A DNA stretch of 64,000 bases from Lunularia cruciata (taxonomy: Eukaryota > Streptophyta > Marchantiopsida > Lunulariales > Lunulariaceae). Numbering within the stretch: position 1 is the first letter of the stretch; every line of letters starts with the position of its first letter. Positions 1-10,962 of this stretch are shown piece after piece. Position numbers and translations under genes: made by a program. Under the pieces are notes generated by a model that was given only the letters and a program-made list of their open reading frames with translations, was not told the origin of the DNA and searched no databases. The stretch lies in contig OX419756.1 in NCBI GenBank assembly GCA_948567375.1, positions 48,002,333-48,066,332 of the forward strand, read 5' to 3'.

Positions 1-183
1 TTATTCGATGCATGTAACTAGGATTTAGGTGTTGCTATTACATTGCTTCCAGGTTACATTTACTTATGCTTGAATTCGATAAGATGTTCATTACCTTACA
101 TTACATATCATGCACAGCATTTGCATTCAATGAGTTCTGTATCCCGTTTGATGAACGGCTTCTGTCCTCATTTCTCTATATCC
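1..183. other. left edge, unassigned
   Basis: No gene or repeat is recognised here. The reading frame of the GIY-YIG domain that follows is open back to about position 43, so part of this stretch may be the 5' end of the Penelope-like element. Confidence 0.3.
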
Positions 184-2645
184 AGTAGGCGTCATTTATA
201 TTATTTATTCATTAACAAATTAACGAACGGTAAGGTTTATGTGGGTCAAACCTCTAGTTCTGCCTTTTAAAGGTTCCAGCAAGTTTTGAAGGGTACTTGG
301 CTTGCCACTCTCCGCTCTTCCTCTTTAGAGTACAATCCTCTTATGGTTGCTATGGCCAAGTTCGGGTTTGACAATTTGAGACTATTCCCTATTAGCAAGA
401 TAGACTCGAGTTCTGTTTTTCAGGTTGCCGCCAACTCGGAAGATTTGTTTTGGATTTGGTTGCTTAATTCTTGGACTCCGGTTGGTTACAATGTCCGAGG
501 ACAAGTTAGTCATCAACTACATCGCTTGGTGGATGCTCCAACCTTCACCCCTTCCTCAAATTCTTCTCTGGTGCTTTCTCGTCTTGTCTTACCTCCTTCG
601 GACTGCCCTCTTCCTTCCAGAACTTTTGCTTACAGAGATTACCTGAGGCGAATTGCAGCACTTTTTTCTTTGCTTGACAATGATAAACTCACCTTTGCTT
701 TCCTCGCCCGTTTCAGAATTAGGAACCTAGTCTGCATCTTTTATGTCCTTAAATCTACTCCATCATCCGTTCTTCTTAGGAATGGCGATGATATAAACTC
801 GCTCATGACTCTCATTATCTTCCGATTTGCCTCCGAAGAGATAGATAAAGCCAAATTACAGTCTGTTCTCCGTGATAGAGAGGAATTGGAAGCCATTCCT
901 TCTAACATTCCTTTCAGAGCTCCTGTAGTGGGCTTACAGGTACAGCAAAACTCTAGGTCGTTTACACTTCAATTTTGCGTCTATCTCCAAGAAACAACAC
1001 AGCTTAAATTCCACTGCTTCTCCTTGTAGCTGCCTTCATCATTCTGCTTTTATCAACCCTGCTTATGGACATGTCATTACTGCATCCCTACAAATCCTGC
1101 CTTCCGCCAGCTTATCCCTGCTCTTCGCTAGAGGTACTAAGTTCCGTCTTTCTTCCATGTCTCCGCCCTCTACTTCCAATGATATTCATGCCTGCATTCG
1201 CAATTTTGTGCTTTCACAGGAAGCTCTTCTGGGTACGAAGGGTATTTTAGATCATTGGAAGGTTATCCTTCTTCAGAAAGTGAGGCGCCTACTCAACCTC
1301 CCACCAACTCGAGATGACTTCGTTGCTACTAATCCCTTCTTCTAGTCTCATCAAGATTTTAACCTCCTTTCGCACTTCAAGACCAACTTCATCATTACAT
1401 ATATGGATAAGTGTCCTAATTATTTTCTTTTCGTCTGCAGACAATTTTATGTCCAAACTTTACTCCAGGAGCTCTATTCTCTCTCTGCTACTTACAAACC
1501 GACACAGATTCTTCAATCTCAGCCTTTACTTTCTCACAATGCCTTCAACTCTTCTAATGGTTTTTGCAACTCCAAGGATTCTGATAGATTCCCCTATTTC
1601 TGCTGTGCCTAGAAATTCCAGAACTCCCCAGTGATATCTAGATTCATTGCTGCAGGACATTCTAGTTCCGTTTCTGAGTTGACCCGCTGGCTGAGCTCCT
1701 TTTTCAAAGCGTTGGTTCCTTCTGCCAACGATCTCTGGAAGGATGCTTTGCGTCAGGTTGGTTTGGTGGTCGATACTTGTTGGATTCGGGATGATTCTTC
1801 AGGTGTTCCTCTTCTTCTGCTTGAGAAGGTGCAAAGACTTTGGAAACCACTTCGCTCTACTCTAGGTCTCGATTCAGGTCTGGCTCCTGCTATCTTGATA
1901 AAGTTCTCTTTCGAAACTTCGATTTTACAATCCTTTACACTAAGATTCACCTTGATGATTTCAAATCTAGATTGACCACACTCATTTGTTCCATCTTTAA
2001 TTATAAGTTTTTCTCGAAATAGGGAATCAGTATTGCTAGTTGAAAACCTCGACCTTGGACTTTAAATATAGATGGCTCAAAAGTAGAAACAACATTTTTC
2101 AACATTCTTCTTCGAGACACCTCAAGTTTATGGCTGGTGATGAAAATGAGCTTATTCGGTGGATGCTGATCTTATTTGATAACCTGTACATCACTTTCGG
2201 GGGTCAACTTTTCCATCAAGTGGTGGGAATCCCCATGGAGACACCTTGTGCTGTCTTCGTGGCTAATTTGTACCTCTTAACCTACGAGCTGGATTTCATC
2301 CGGAGATTAGCAGACCTTCAGGACTTCGACCTACTGGGTAAATTGTCCTACGTTCGTAGATATGTTGATGATCTTCTCGTAGTAGGCTCTGGTCTTGCTA
2401 ACTTTAGGGACTTCATGTACAAGGATAACTCTGCCAAGGGTGGTGGGATCTATCCTAAATTATCCTGCGAATTAGTTCTTTCTCACTTTGGCACTCAGTG
2501 CAATTACTTTGACTGTAGGATTACTCAGGAAGACTTCTACATCTTCATCTCCATCTATGATAAGAAAGAACTGTCTCATTTGCTAACATTAAGACCATCT
2601 CACTACCTCATGTTCTCTCTGACATTTCCTCTACTTGCAAATTAG
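184..2645 (+). pseudogene. Penelope-like retroelement with N-terminal GIY-YIG nuclease (decayed)
   Basis: An autonomous retroelement remnant. About 193-540 (frame 1) is a GIY-YIG endonuclease: YYLFINKLTNGKVYVGQT, a conserved Arg just after the stop at 268-270, then SEDLFWIWLLN and GYN. Frame 2 from 1025 gives CSC (the CxC motif), GHVIT and GTKFR, then DKCPN with CRQFY (about 1403-1480) and RFI (about 1640). Reverse-transcriptase motif A (FDFTILYT, Asp at 1921) is in frame 1. Motif B (HQVVGIPMETPCAVFVANLY, 2216-2275) and catalytic YVDD (2361-2372) are in frame 3. At least three frame changes and one stop make it non-functional. Known family fact: nuclease before RT, linked by a CxC segment, defines the Chlamys/Naiad group; Chlamys nucleases lack the CCHH residues, and none are seen here. 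The 3' end is not defined; weak similarity may run past 2645. Confidence 0.85.
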
Positions 2646-4106
2646 GCACCTTGTTTCAGGTGTGTTCTATGCTGTTTAACTTTGGGGTGTCTTTCATGCT
2701 GTGTGAGTGAACTGCTGTGTACTATCTTTGAAGACTCAGAGAGAGTGAGTTGAGTATTGCTGTGTGCAATCTGGAGTGTCTACTCTGGTGAGACTGGGAA
2801 AGCTTAGTGCTAGGATGTCTAATACATCAGAAGTCAGAATGACTGAGGATAGACCTTCTAATTCCAAGAGCAAGAAGAGCAGTTCTCATCAGACCCTGAC
2901 CGTTCTGTGTGCCTTCTGCATTTGGTCCTAATACTCTCTTTCACACCTTGTGTCTATGGTTACACCATTAATATACCTACGTGTGGCATTCCAGACTGTC
3001 GGGGTACTATTCCAGACTGTCGGGGTACTGACACTGGTCCCACCCTGCAGGCTCCCTCACTTCTTCTGAGATCTCCATTCTCACACTTCTCTTACGTTTG
3101 TAGTTAGTCAGCTGTTTCTTCTTTCTTTCTGGCTCTTCGCCCTTCATACTTCTCCCATTTGGAGTTGGCTCGCCCCCTTTCCCTGCATCCGCGTTGTTTG
3201 GATCTCACCCCTAGTACCTTGATTGAGCTTCTCCTTTTGAGCCGCTTCTTTGGAGAACTGTGCCTTGTTATGCTTGCTTCTCTTCTAATTGGTGTTTTTG
3301 TTTCAGGGCTTCACCAGGTACGTTTCAATTAGTCTTCCTTCTTTGATTACTCACTGCTGAAGGTTGCTTCGCATATCCTCAGTCAACTGCCTGTTTCATT
3401 TTAGATTTCTTTGATCTTTCTGTTCCTCTCGCGGTGGGTTTGCTCCTTCTTTCCACTTGCTAACTATTTTCGACAGATTCCACTTGCTATCTCCAGTTCA
3501 CATAGCCCAACATATGCCTAAGCCAGTTTTCTTTTCACAACATTCGTTTTCCTTTTGAACACTGAAGGGAGCAACCGAGGTTGCCTTGGCGCTCATGAGC
3601 TTTCAAACAGAAACTCTGTACGAGGAGTATGGCATTCGCCCAGCTACTTCAGCACTGCGCTAGGCACTGATGAAGTCGTTTGTGCTTTCGTGGAGGCGTA
3701 CTATGACCGCCTTTCTGCTTCCCTCCATGTTTTTGGTGTTTTCAGGACTCATTTGTTCATAGCACATGCTGTGATATAATCGATATTCCAGTCCTCTAAC
3801 GCCGTGCTCTACTTCCCTCGTTCTCTGAGCGATATCATTCTTTCAAGTTTTCATACGTTCTGGCTTCAGGCTGACTCACGGATCTTGCTCGAATTTCCTC
3901 CCCTCATCTCGGTGCAATCTCACATTTTCTTGTTTTCATTCGTTGCGGGCTGACTCTAGGTTCTTCCTCGAATTGAGTTTTCCTAGCTTCAGACATGTTT
4001 TTCTACTTGGGTTTTTCTACTATGAATTTGTCTCTTCTGGCTCATCAAGTAGGCCATGCAGGATTGTACCTCATCATAGTCTCATATATCTGCACGCAAA
4101 TAACAG
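2646..4106. other. intergenic stretch, no gene recognised
   Basis: Several short open frames but no recognisable family. The first bases may belong to the 3' end of the Penelope-like element. It holds one perfect 21-bp tandem duplication, listed separately. Confidence 0.4.
2988..3029. repeat. 21-bp tandem duplication
   Basis: Two identical adjacent copies of a 21-bp unit beginning ATTCCAGACTGTCGGGGTAC (2988-3008 and 3009-3029). Exact identity points to a recent slippage or duplication. Confidence 0.9.
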
Positions 4107-7100
4107 GAACTCCTGACGTCAAGAGAGACGACTCTCTATTACCAAAAAGTTTTCAGTTTGCCAAACGGGAAAAGTTTCGGAGTGCGCAGCCAATAGAAGA
4201 GTGTTCAGCAATTGGGCATGAGCCCATGGTGCTTCCCGTAGCATTAAGGGCAGCGTACTGGAATGGTGGACGTTGGTGTGGAACAACTGCAACAGCGAGC
4301 CAAGTATCTGTGGATAGTGGATACAAATCCCTTTATAGAGAAGTTGTTCAGTCAGAGCACCGACTTGTCAACTGCAAGTGAGAAGAAGAACCGTTTTCGT
4401 TTCATGAACTGAGAAGAGTCAATGAATTTTCTTGCTGCACTTCTAGGTTTAGGTGAAACCATGGCCGAAGTAAAATCTTGTAGTACTACGCAAGGTGTTT
4501 CTTCTCTTTTACCAAACCATGTCTTGCCCGGTTAACAAGCATATAGCGCTTCTTGTCTCGAAACCTCCCCAAATGTCTCATGTGATATTAGTATTTATGT
4601 AAATGGCTCTATCTCTTGAGCTTCTCGTCATCAGCAGTGTGACTGTTAGCGATAAACCTCACCTTTTGGAAGTATGTAGGACAGGAAAGTATTTTCTACA
4701 GCACGCTCAACCCCCAAAACCAAAATCTAGAGAAAGTACCAATACGAGTGGACGAGTACGAAGACGAAGACGAAGCATTGTCTCAGAGTTCGAACCAAGG
4801 CAAAAGACCAGGCGACCATCTGTTGCAAAACCCTACATCCCTCCTCTGCCCTTAGATGCATTGCCGAAGTTTGACATGGATGAACAGTGTGACTTCAACC
4901 AGGTTATAATATCAGCTTATCGTGACGAATCTACATACAGAGAAAGGATAGCTGCTAAAAGGTCAGCAACTCTTCCCCCGACCCTCACATGGAAGGTAAA
5001 TCAAGCGTCGAGCGGTTGACCTAGTTTCTCCTTTGACGTAGAATACGTGTCTTTGAAATTATTTGTGGCATTGAACAATGAAGCAAAAGGAGATATCAGT
5101 GAAGCATCAAATGACTGTCCTCTCTGTGGCCTACGAGGAGGGCGTAGAATTGGGAGCTCCAAGAAGTAGATCTGTAAACAAAGTGTGGATAAGTCATTTG
5201 CTCCTAAGGGGAAGAAGAAAGCTCTATGGTTAAGAAAGCCATCTTCTTAATTTACCCAAAGTGGATAAACCTCATCTTACACTTGCAGTTGATGAACTTC
5301 CAGAAGAACCCAATCTCCTGAAGTGGAGCTTTCAGCGGCAGAGCTCAAGCAGTCAAACAAGTTCGGGACAAACGGGTTTCCACTAAAGGCTTGTGAGAAT
5401 ACAAGTTTGAGGCAACTGGAGCATATCCTGCAGACTAAGGCAAGCTTTCGGGCTATGCAACATGACTTGAATACAAAACTTGTTCGCTCTTTGAAGTCTA
5501 TGGAGACTGCTCGTCCCTATCATTATGCCTACGAGTTTCGACTGAAGGTCTGTCTACACTTTCTACATTCATTGTAGGCTTTCTTATTTGTCCTAAAGGT
5601 ATTTTAAGCTCTCTACTGAAATGCACTCTTCCCGCTCAAGTGATGTGTGGACATTGGGTCATCAAGGTGGACCGACTCAAACGACTAATCTGCAAGAAAG
5701 ATCATCGCCCTGGGGAGGTTTTGCATTAGATATATCCAACTACCGATTGAGGACATATATGCCTAATCTGTCCCAGATATATCAGTGGAAGTGGGATCTT
5801 TAGATGGATAATTTTAACTGCAAGTTTGTTTGGTTAGATCATGGTTGCTAACTAATACCACCCTAACATTGGTCAAGTCGTTCAGGGTAAAGTGCATGGC
5901 TGGCAGTAAATTAAATTATTTTCAGAACGTTAGATAACAGAAAACAGATTGTTGAGCAACCCGGTCACTGGCAGTTTCATTGTGTCTTTAGGGTGGAGGA
6001 TCTGGTCGACCGAATATAGCTTGTGATCCAAGCGCTACTCCACGACGAGCGGATACCCTCCGGGAACACTTGAAGAAAAATCAGTGGTTTGAGGAGCTTA
6101 TTGAAATGGCACACAGAGACCGCCGCACTCCCACTAAAGCAGAGCGGTTCATCATAGAAGACATTCGTGTTGTACTTGACGTGAGTACTTCTGGACTCTG
6201 TCACAAGAATATTCCCCTTTGGATGTTGTAAGTTAAACAGGATCTTTTCCTCACCAGCACAAATGAAGTCGGCTATTTTTTATTCCAGGATAAGGGGTAG
6301 AAATTAGGAGCTATAACTACAGTAGAATTTGAATTTGCTGCTGAAAACTTGATCTGGTAATACGTACTATTTTCTCAGATAGTACGTAAAAAATTAGTAA
6401 GTATTACCATATCAAGTTTTCGCTTATGCAGGTGAATGAGTATAATTACTCTCGCCATTGGTTTGATTTGTTAAATTGTTGGCTCCTGAGTGGGTGGTAT
6501 ACTTTTTAATTGAGACACCTGATAAGAATCAAATTTTCAGAGATGCAGAACCATTTGCGCACTTGATACTTTCTGATGCTTTAGAAAAATGAGCTAAAGC
6601 TCATTCTTCCTCTGACACACAGCAGAACTTTCACTGCGGAAGGATAAATCATAGTCTAATGATGAGCAGCTTTTTCTTGTGTGCAGCAAGGCAACGCTTA
6701 CACTTTAGACGAATTCACGAACCTGATCCAGATGCTTGGCAAAAGAAAGATGGATATGGATTCAGCCTACCCTGAAAAGGCACTTATGCATGTCCGGACT
6801 TCACTAAACATAGATGATACCGATATTCTGACGAACCTTATATCAGCCAGATCAAAACTTCCAGCTTGGCTTGAACGGAAAACAAATCTCGTGAAGCAAG
6901 TAATTCGTGATTTGTCACCAAACAGGTTTCCTATGAGCAATTGGGCAGACAAATCAAAGGCCAGATTCAAGTTCCAGTACCGTCCAAAGACTCCTCCTGC
7001 CCGTAAGCTTCGTAAACTTCTCAAGCGCAACTACCAGTCCCCTCCGCCCAAGAAAATTCCCCAAGTCCCAAGGCTCGAACTCGACAAGGCAAAGGCTCAA

Positions 7101-7115
7101 ACTTCGCGCTTTTGA
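4107..7115 (+). CDS. multi-exon host gene, family not recognised (five-exon model)
   Basis: I do not recognise this protein. Five exons fit with matching phases: 4107-4377 (donor GTGAGA, phase 2), 4731-4995 (donor GTAAAT, phase 0), 5434-5547 (acceptor CTGCAG, donor GTCTGT), 5992-6180 (acceptor TTTAG, donor GTGAGT) and 6687-7115 (acceptor GTGCAG, stop TGA 7113-7115). The last three exons are the best supported. Residues include a basic run (RVRRRRRS), a proline run (PYIPPLPLDALP), a charged helical stretch around REHLKKNQWFEELIEMAHRD, and a lysine/proline-rich tail (LRKLLKRN, PPPKKIPQ). No signal peptide or membrane segment is seen. The first exon and start codon are not settled. The frame before 5434 is open to about 5296, so that exon may begin earlier. 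The strong decay of the neighbouring retroelement is absent here, so I take it as a working gene. Confidence 0.55.
5992..6180 (+). CDS. internal exon of the unrecognised host gene
   Basis: A clean 63-codon phase 0/0 exon between TTTAG and GTGAGT, coding from GGGSGRPNIACD to FIIEDIRVVLD. It is the clearest single exon of the gene model and helps fix the frame of its neighbours. Confidence 0.7.
6687..7115 (+). CDS. terminal exon of the unrecognised host gene
   Basis: Begins after the acceptor TTTTTCTTGTGTGCAG and codes 142 residues from QGNAYTLDEF to a TGA stop. The second half is strongly basic and proline-rich, suggesting a disordered nucleic-acid- or filament-binding tail (inference). No known domain is recognised. 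Confidence 0.65.
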   Translation, partial: QGNAYTLDEFTNLIQMLGKRKMDMDSAYPEKALMHVRTSLNIDDTDILTNLISARSKLPAWLERKTNLVKQVIRDLSPNRFPMSNWADKSKARFKFQYRPKTPPARKLRKLLKRNYQSPPPKKIPQVPRLELDKAKAQTSRF

Positions 7116-8162
7116 CAATTCCAGCTTTGTTATAGCAATTAACCTCAAAAGCCTTCAATCAAGCTTATTCCCCTGTCCTTCCTGTGTTCTCCTTCTTGAG
7201 ATTAACACCAGATGCCTTTATTCCTATGGCTCCGTCCATGATCCATGCCTGGGTAAGAAACCAGGCAAGCAGCTTATTGATAACAAAACTCCGATCAGCA
7301 GCCGTTAGACTGTTACCTGCCAGGTCGAAACAAACACCACTCGGCTTGGCGAATCAAAGATTTTTGTGCCTTGCTTCCGCCACCATCAAGAGCAGATGGA
7401 ACTCAATTTGCGAGCTTGACCCACTATCTGCCGGATGTGGAAGTAATAGGAACAATCTCCAATCACACGGCAGCACTTCCTGTACTTATTCATGTGAACA
7501 TGGGCATTCAAAGGTCATGCTTTGGGTTACTTAGGCAGTAGGAAGAATGCATACCTGTGACTTTCTCAAGTTCACGAAGGTATCAACTTTGGCAATGCAA
7601 GCTTAGTGAAATTAGGGAACAAGACAAAGAAATGTAGCCCGTAAAGTCTTAGAAGTGAACCACACTAGATGAATATCATCTAAAGAGATTTGTCCAAGAT
7701 ATGACCAGAGTAAAGTTCCCGGAATGCAACTCATTAGAGGAGGGGAACTTATCGGTTCTTTTAATCACATCTGAATAATCTATTAACCATATATTGGAAG
7801 TTGACTACTAGTTTCTAGAAAGCTTGCGGACACTTATTGGCGCTTATAGTCAAGATCTTGAGGAGAACAGATATCATCATAGAAAATAACATATCTTAGT
7901 GATTTACAATGAGATGATTATATTGAATCATATACCTATGATATCCTATATCAGAATTTACCAAGAGGTCCATAGTAACATATGCTAAGCATTTGAATTT
8001 GTTTTATGGTGAATTCAGCTCTTAAATTTTCTAGAAGTTTATCAAAACATAAATATAGATTAAGCATTACCTTTTTATATACAAATAACCTAAATATCAA
8101 CCAAATTGAATAACTCTTATCCTTGGAATCATTGCATATGCAATATTGATAGCAGCAACTAA
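7116..8162. other. intergenic stretch up to the retrotransposon nest
   Basis: Probably holds the 3' UTR of the host gene. The rest is AT-rich with no coding signal. It ends at the TATA duplication (8163-8166) that flanks the nest. Confidence 0.5.
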
Positions 8163-8166
8163 TATA

Positions 8167-8273
8167 TGTTGTGTGTATATACATTGTTACACAATATACA
8201 TCACTGTCAACATCATACACTATAGAAGTACAACTCACACAAAAATTCATACATAAATTCTAAAGTGTCACAA
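8167..8273 (-). repeat. M-old terminal repeat B2
   Basis: A decayed copy of the 106-bp block B in reverse orientation, next to the host TATA duplication. It forms the 3' terminus of the outermost element. Confidence 0.75.
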
Positions 8274-8943
8274 TAATCGGTTTAGTCTTAACTTGAATCA
8301 CACTCTTCTCTGATCAGAAATTAATTTTCAATTCAATAGTTTGCAAACAACGTATACTAAATATAGTCAAACCACACCTATTCTAGCCTTTTGCAAACAA
8401 CGTATACTGATTATAGTCAAACCACACCTATTCTAGCTAAGAGACTCCAGGTGATGCTTGTCAGTCTTTGATCACCATAGCCAAGAACTCAAAGGCTCAA
8501 CATTAGATAAATGAACTCCATGGAGTTGCACTTTGAATTTTTACCCCTCTGCTTGACTTGGATCTCTAGCCCTAATGGTGCCACTGACGGCCCATCTAAT
8601 GGTATGAATGGTGCAAAAGATAATGGGTCCCATGGTGTGATCAGTAGTCTTAACACAAAATTTGGTCGTCGTTAGTAGTCTTTGAGCAACTACTAATATA
8701 ACTTTGATTGCCAAGCCTATCACTCCAATGCTCATCTCTAGCCCTAATGGTGCCACTGACGGCCCATCTAATGGTTTGAATGGTGCAAAAGATAGTGGGT
8801 CCCATGGTGTGATCAATAGTCTTAACACAAAATTTGGTCGTCGTTAGTAGTCTTTGAGCAACTATTAATATAATTTTGATTGCCAAGCCTATCACTTCAA
8901 CACTCAGGCAAACTAGCTTTGGCATTGCAAATATCATGATAAT
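8274..8943 (-). repeat. M-old repeat A2, with internal tandem duplications
   Basis: A reverse, decayed copy of block A. It is longer than the usual 449 bp because of two tandem duplications: a 50-bp unit (about 8341-8390 and 8391-8437) and a 172-bp unit (8562-8733 and 8734-8905). The boundary with B1 near 8943 is approximate. Confidence 0.7.
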
Positions 8944-9049
8944 TATTTTGCATATATACATTTCTACACAATATACATCTTTGTCAACATCATACAATGT
9001 AGAAATACAACTCATAGAAAAGTCATACATAAACTCTAAAGTGCCACAA
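8944..9049 (-). repeat. M-old repeat B1
   Basis: Reverse copy of block B between A2 and the internal region. The purine-rich tract follows at once on the minus strand (AGGAGGCGA), as in the young copy. With 8167-8273 it shows the B-A-B order at this 3' end. Confidence 0.7.
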
Positions 9050-9588
9050 TCGCCTCCTAGTTGGCAATTAGGTCCCCCTAACTCTAGATAGCTATCTACT
9101 CTAAGTATGAGATATGCCTGATCATGGATAAAGATCAAGAGGGTGGTTGCCATTGAGCAATATTGTTAGTCTCTTGTCTACCATCTATATCCATAAAGAG
9201 TGAACTAGCTATAGGTCAAATACATCAAGGGCATAACCATTGTCCCTGAGGAACCACCGCAAGGGGAGGAATCAAACATATCAAATGCCATCCTCTTGAA
9301 CAACTATCACACACCAATACAATAACAACTCTATTAGAGGAGCCACATAGCATACACTACAAGCATGCACATACAATTGCTAAGCTTAGATCCATAGTGC
9401 CATCAATGTTTGGGAGGTGGCATGGTGGACAATTGACACATGATCCTTCTAAAAAAAACCATCATGTCCTTCCAACATAAGGACTTTGGAAGGCAAAATC
9501 TCATGCACTCTCAAGATAATGCAGCTTGTAGTCACATGAAGTATCATTGATGCAATCTATTTTAGATATACATAATCACCTGGATGAA
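9050..9588 (-). pseudogene. M-old integrase C-terminus and PHD finger remnant
   Basis: Reverse complement matches the end of the young polyprotein, including the WLCP-like end of the PHD finger and the segment before it. The final PHD cysteine codon (TGT) is kept, although a stop lies nearby. Similarity ends at about 9588. Confidence 0.65.
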
Positions 9589-9769
9589 AGAAGGTGGCTT
9601 TAAGAGCTTCTTGAGAAGCTTCTCAAGAGCCTTGTATGCTCCCTATAAATACCAAAGCCCAAGCTCATGCTAGGCATTCAGATTTTCCTTCATTCAAGTG
9701 TCACAATGTGATCTTCCACTCCGGTCTTTCATTCTCCTATTTCTCTCTTTGGTCTTGGTCTTTTACAAC
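9589..9769 (+). promoter_or_regulatory. orphan promoter-like fragment with 20-bp palindrome and TATA box
   Basis: A 180-bp piece that matches neither family. It contains a perfect 20-bp palindrome (9609-9628, centred on GAAGCTTC, two GAA/TTC half-sites as in heat-shock elements) and a TATAAATA box about 13 bp downstream. The layout resembles the U3/R part of an LTR. Origin and activity are not known. Confidence 0.35.
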
Positions 9770-10962
9770 AAAAGATACTTGTATGTGGAGAGAGATGAGA
9801 TTGCTAGGCAAGTTGCTATATCATATGGCACACTTGGCCTATTGGTATCCTACATTATTACCAATGTTAGCAATCAAGGCTTACCAAAAGACCCTACCAG
9901 CAAACATTTCCTTGTTGGGGGCATAGGATTTGGAGAGACATGGTCCCATTCATTTGGTGATTTTTGGATGGTTATGTTAGGGACATACTCGTGCTAACCA
10001 AGGTCAAGGTCTCTAGGATCCCCATTTTGTTATGTTTTGGAGATGGTATATATACTACAATATCTCTAGATTCATCAATTTGTTTCTCCAACCTACATTT
10101 TGGAGAACATTCCTTTGATTGATAATTCTTGTACTTGGGTGGTGGCAAATATACATCAGGTCCATTCTTGGATTGGACTTGTTGTGTTGTTAATTGCAAC
10201 CAAAGTGGGATCATGAGCACATCATTTTTGTCTTTGGTAGACAAACCTCTCACCTAAAGAGGTTCTACAACGTGCTTCTGATGGGATTCAATGACTAGAC
10301 CACCTCATTGTTGATGACATTTTGGATGTTGGGTACCAATCTTAGATGATGGTAGTGGTTGATAGGTCATCTATGGCAGTGGTGAACCTTGTTGGATAGC
10401 CGAGAGCCACTTTACCCACACTTATGACTTCCTTAGCCTCCCATGCTTTTTGAGAGGGAGACCTTAAACTTGTTTGGGACTCATAATTATAGTAGTTGGT
10501 AGAGCCTAACACTGATGAGAGGGAGCGGGTGATGGGTTTTCATACCAATATTATTGTTGTTACAATAGTGCCAAAGGCATCCATGCATCAAGTGTTAGGT
10601 CAAGCTATGGACCTGAACTATTTGACATGGATTGTGAGCCTTGGCTTGGCAGAACAAGGTAAGATGTGCTTGATAGACATCACCACTCAAACACTTGTGA
10701 GCTTTGTGCGTATCAAGATGATTTAGGCACATGATGCGGATGATGGACCAAGTAGGCAAGGTATTCTTGGGACACAGCTAGTGGTCTACTTAGGGTCCAT
10801 ATGGATGAGTATGGTCTACTTGGGTTACACTCTTGGTCTACTTGGGATGCAACTAGAGGACATATGGAGCTTGCAACCAAATCATAGAGAGTTTTCCACA
10901 TTGAGGTTAGGAACTCTAGTGGTTGGGAGCATGACACTACTTCTCCCAAGGGCCCAATGTAG
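9770..10962 (+). pseudogene. decayed C5 methyltransferase of the 9770-14177 fragment
   Basis: Begins inside the domain just before the YVERDE motif and runs to the shared TAG. The catalytic PCQ region reads GG-TTA-TGT-TAG, so the proline and glutamine codons are lost. Frameshifts and stops abound. The motif-X part (LGQAMDLNYLTWIVSLGLAE) remains clear at about 10590-10650. Confidence 0.7.

Noticed and set aside
286-1029. The 247-codon open frame as an intact gene.
   Set aside because: It is the second part of the GIY-YIG domain and linker of a Penelope-like element, cut from its start by a stop at 268-270.
9609-9628. The 20-bp palindrome as a definite heat-shock element.
   Set aside because: Only two perfect GAA/TTC half-sites are correctly spaced; the third is off register. 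Kept as promoter-like only.
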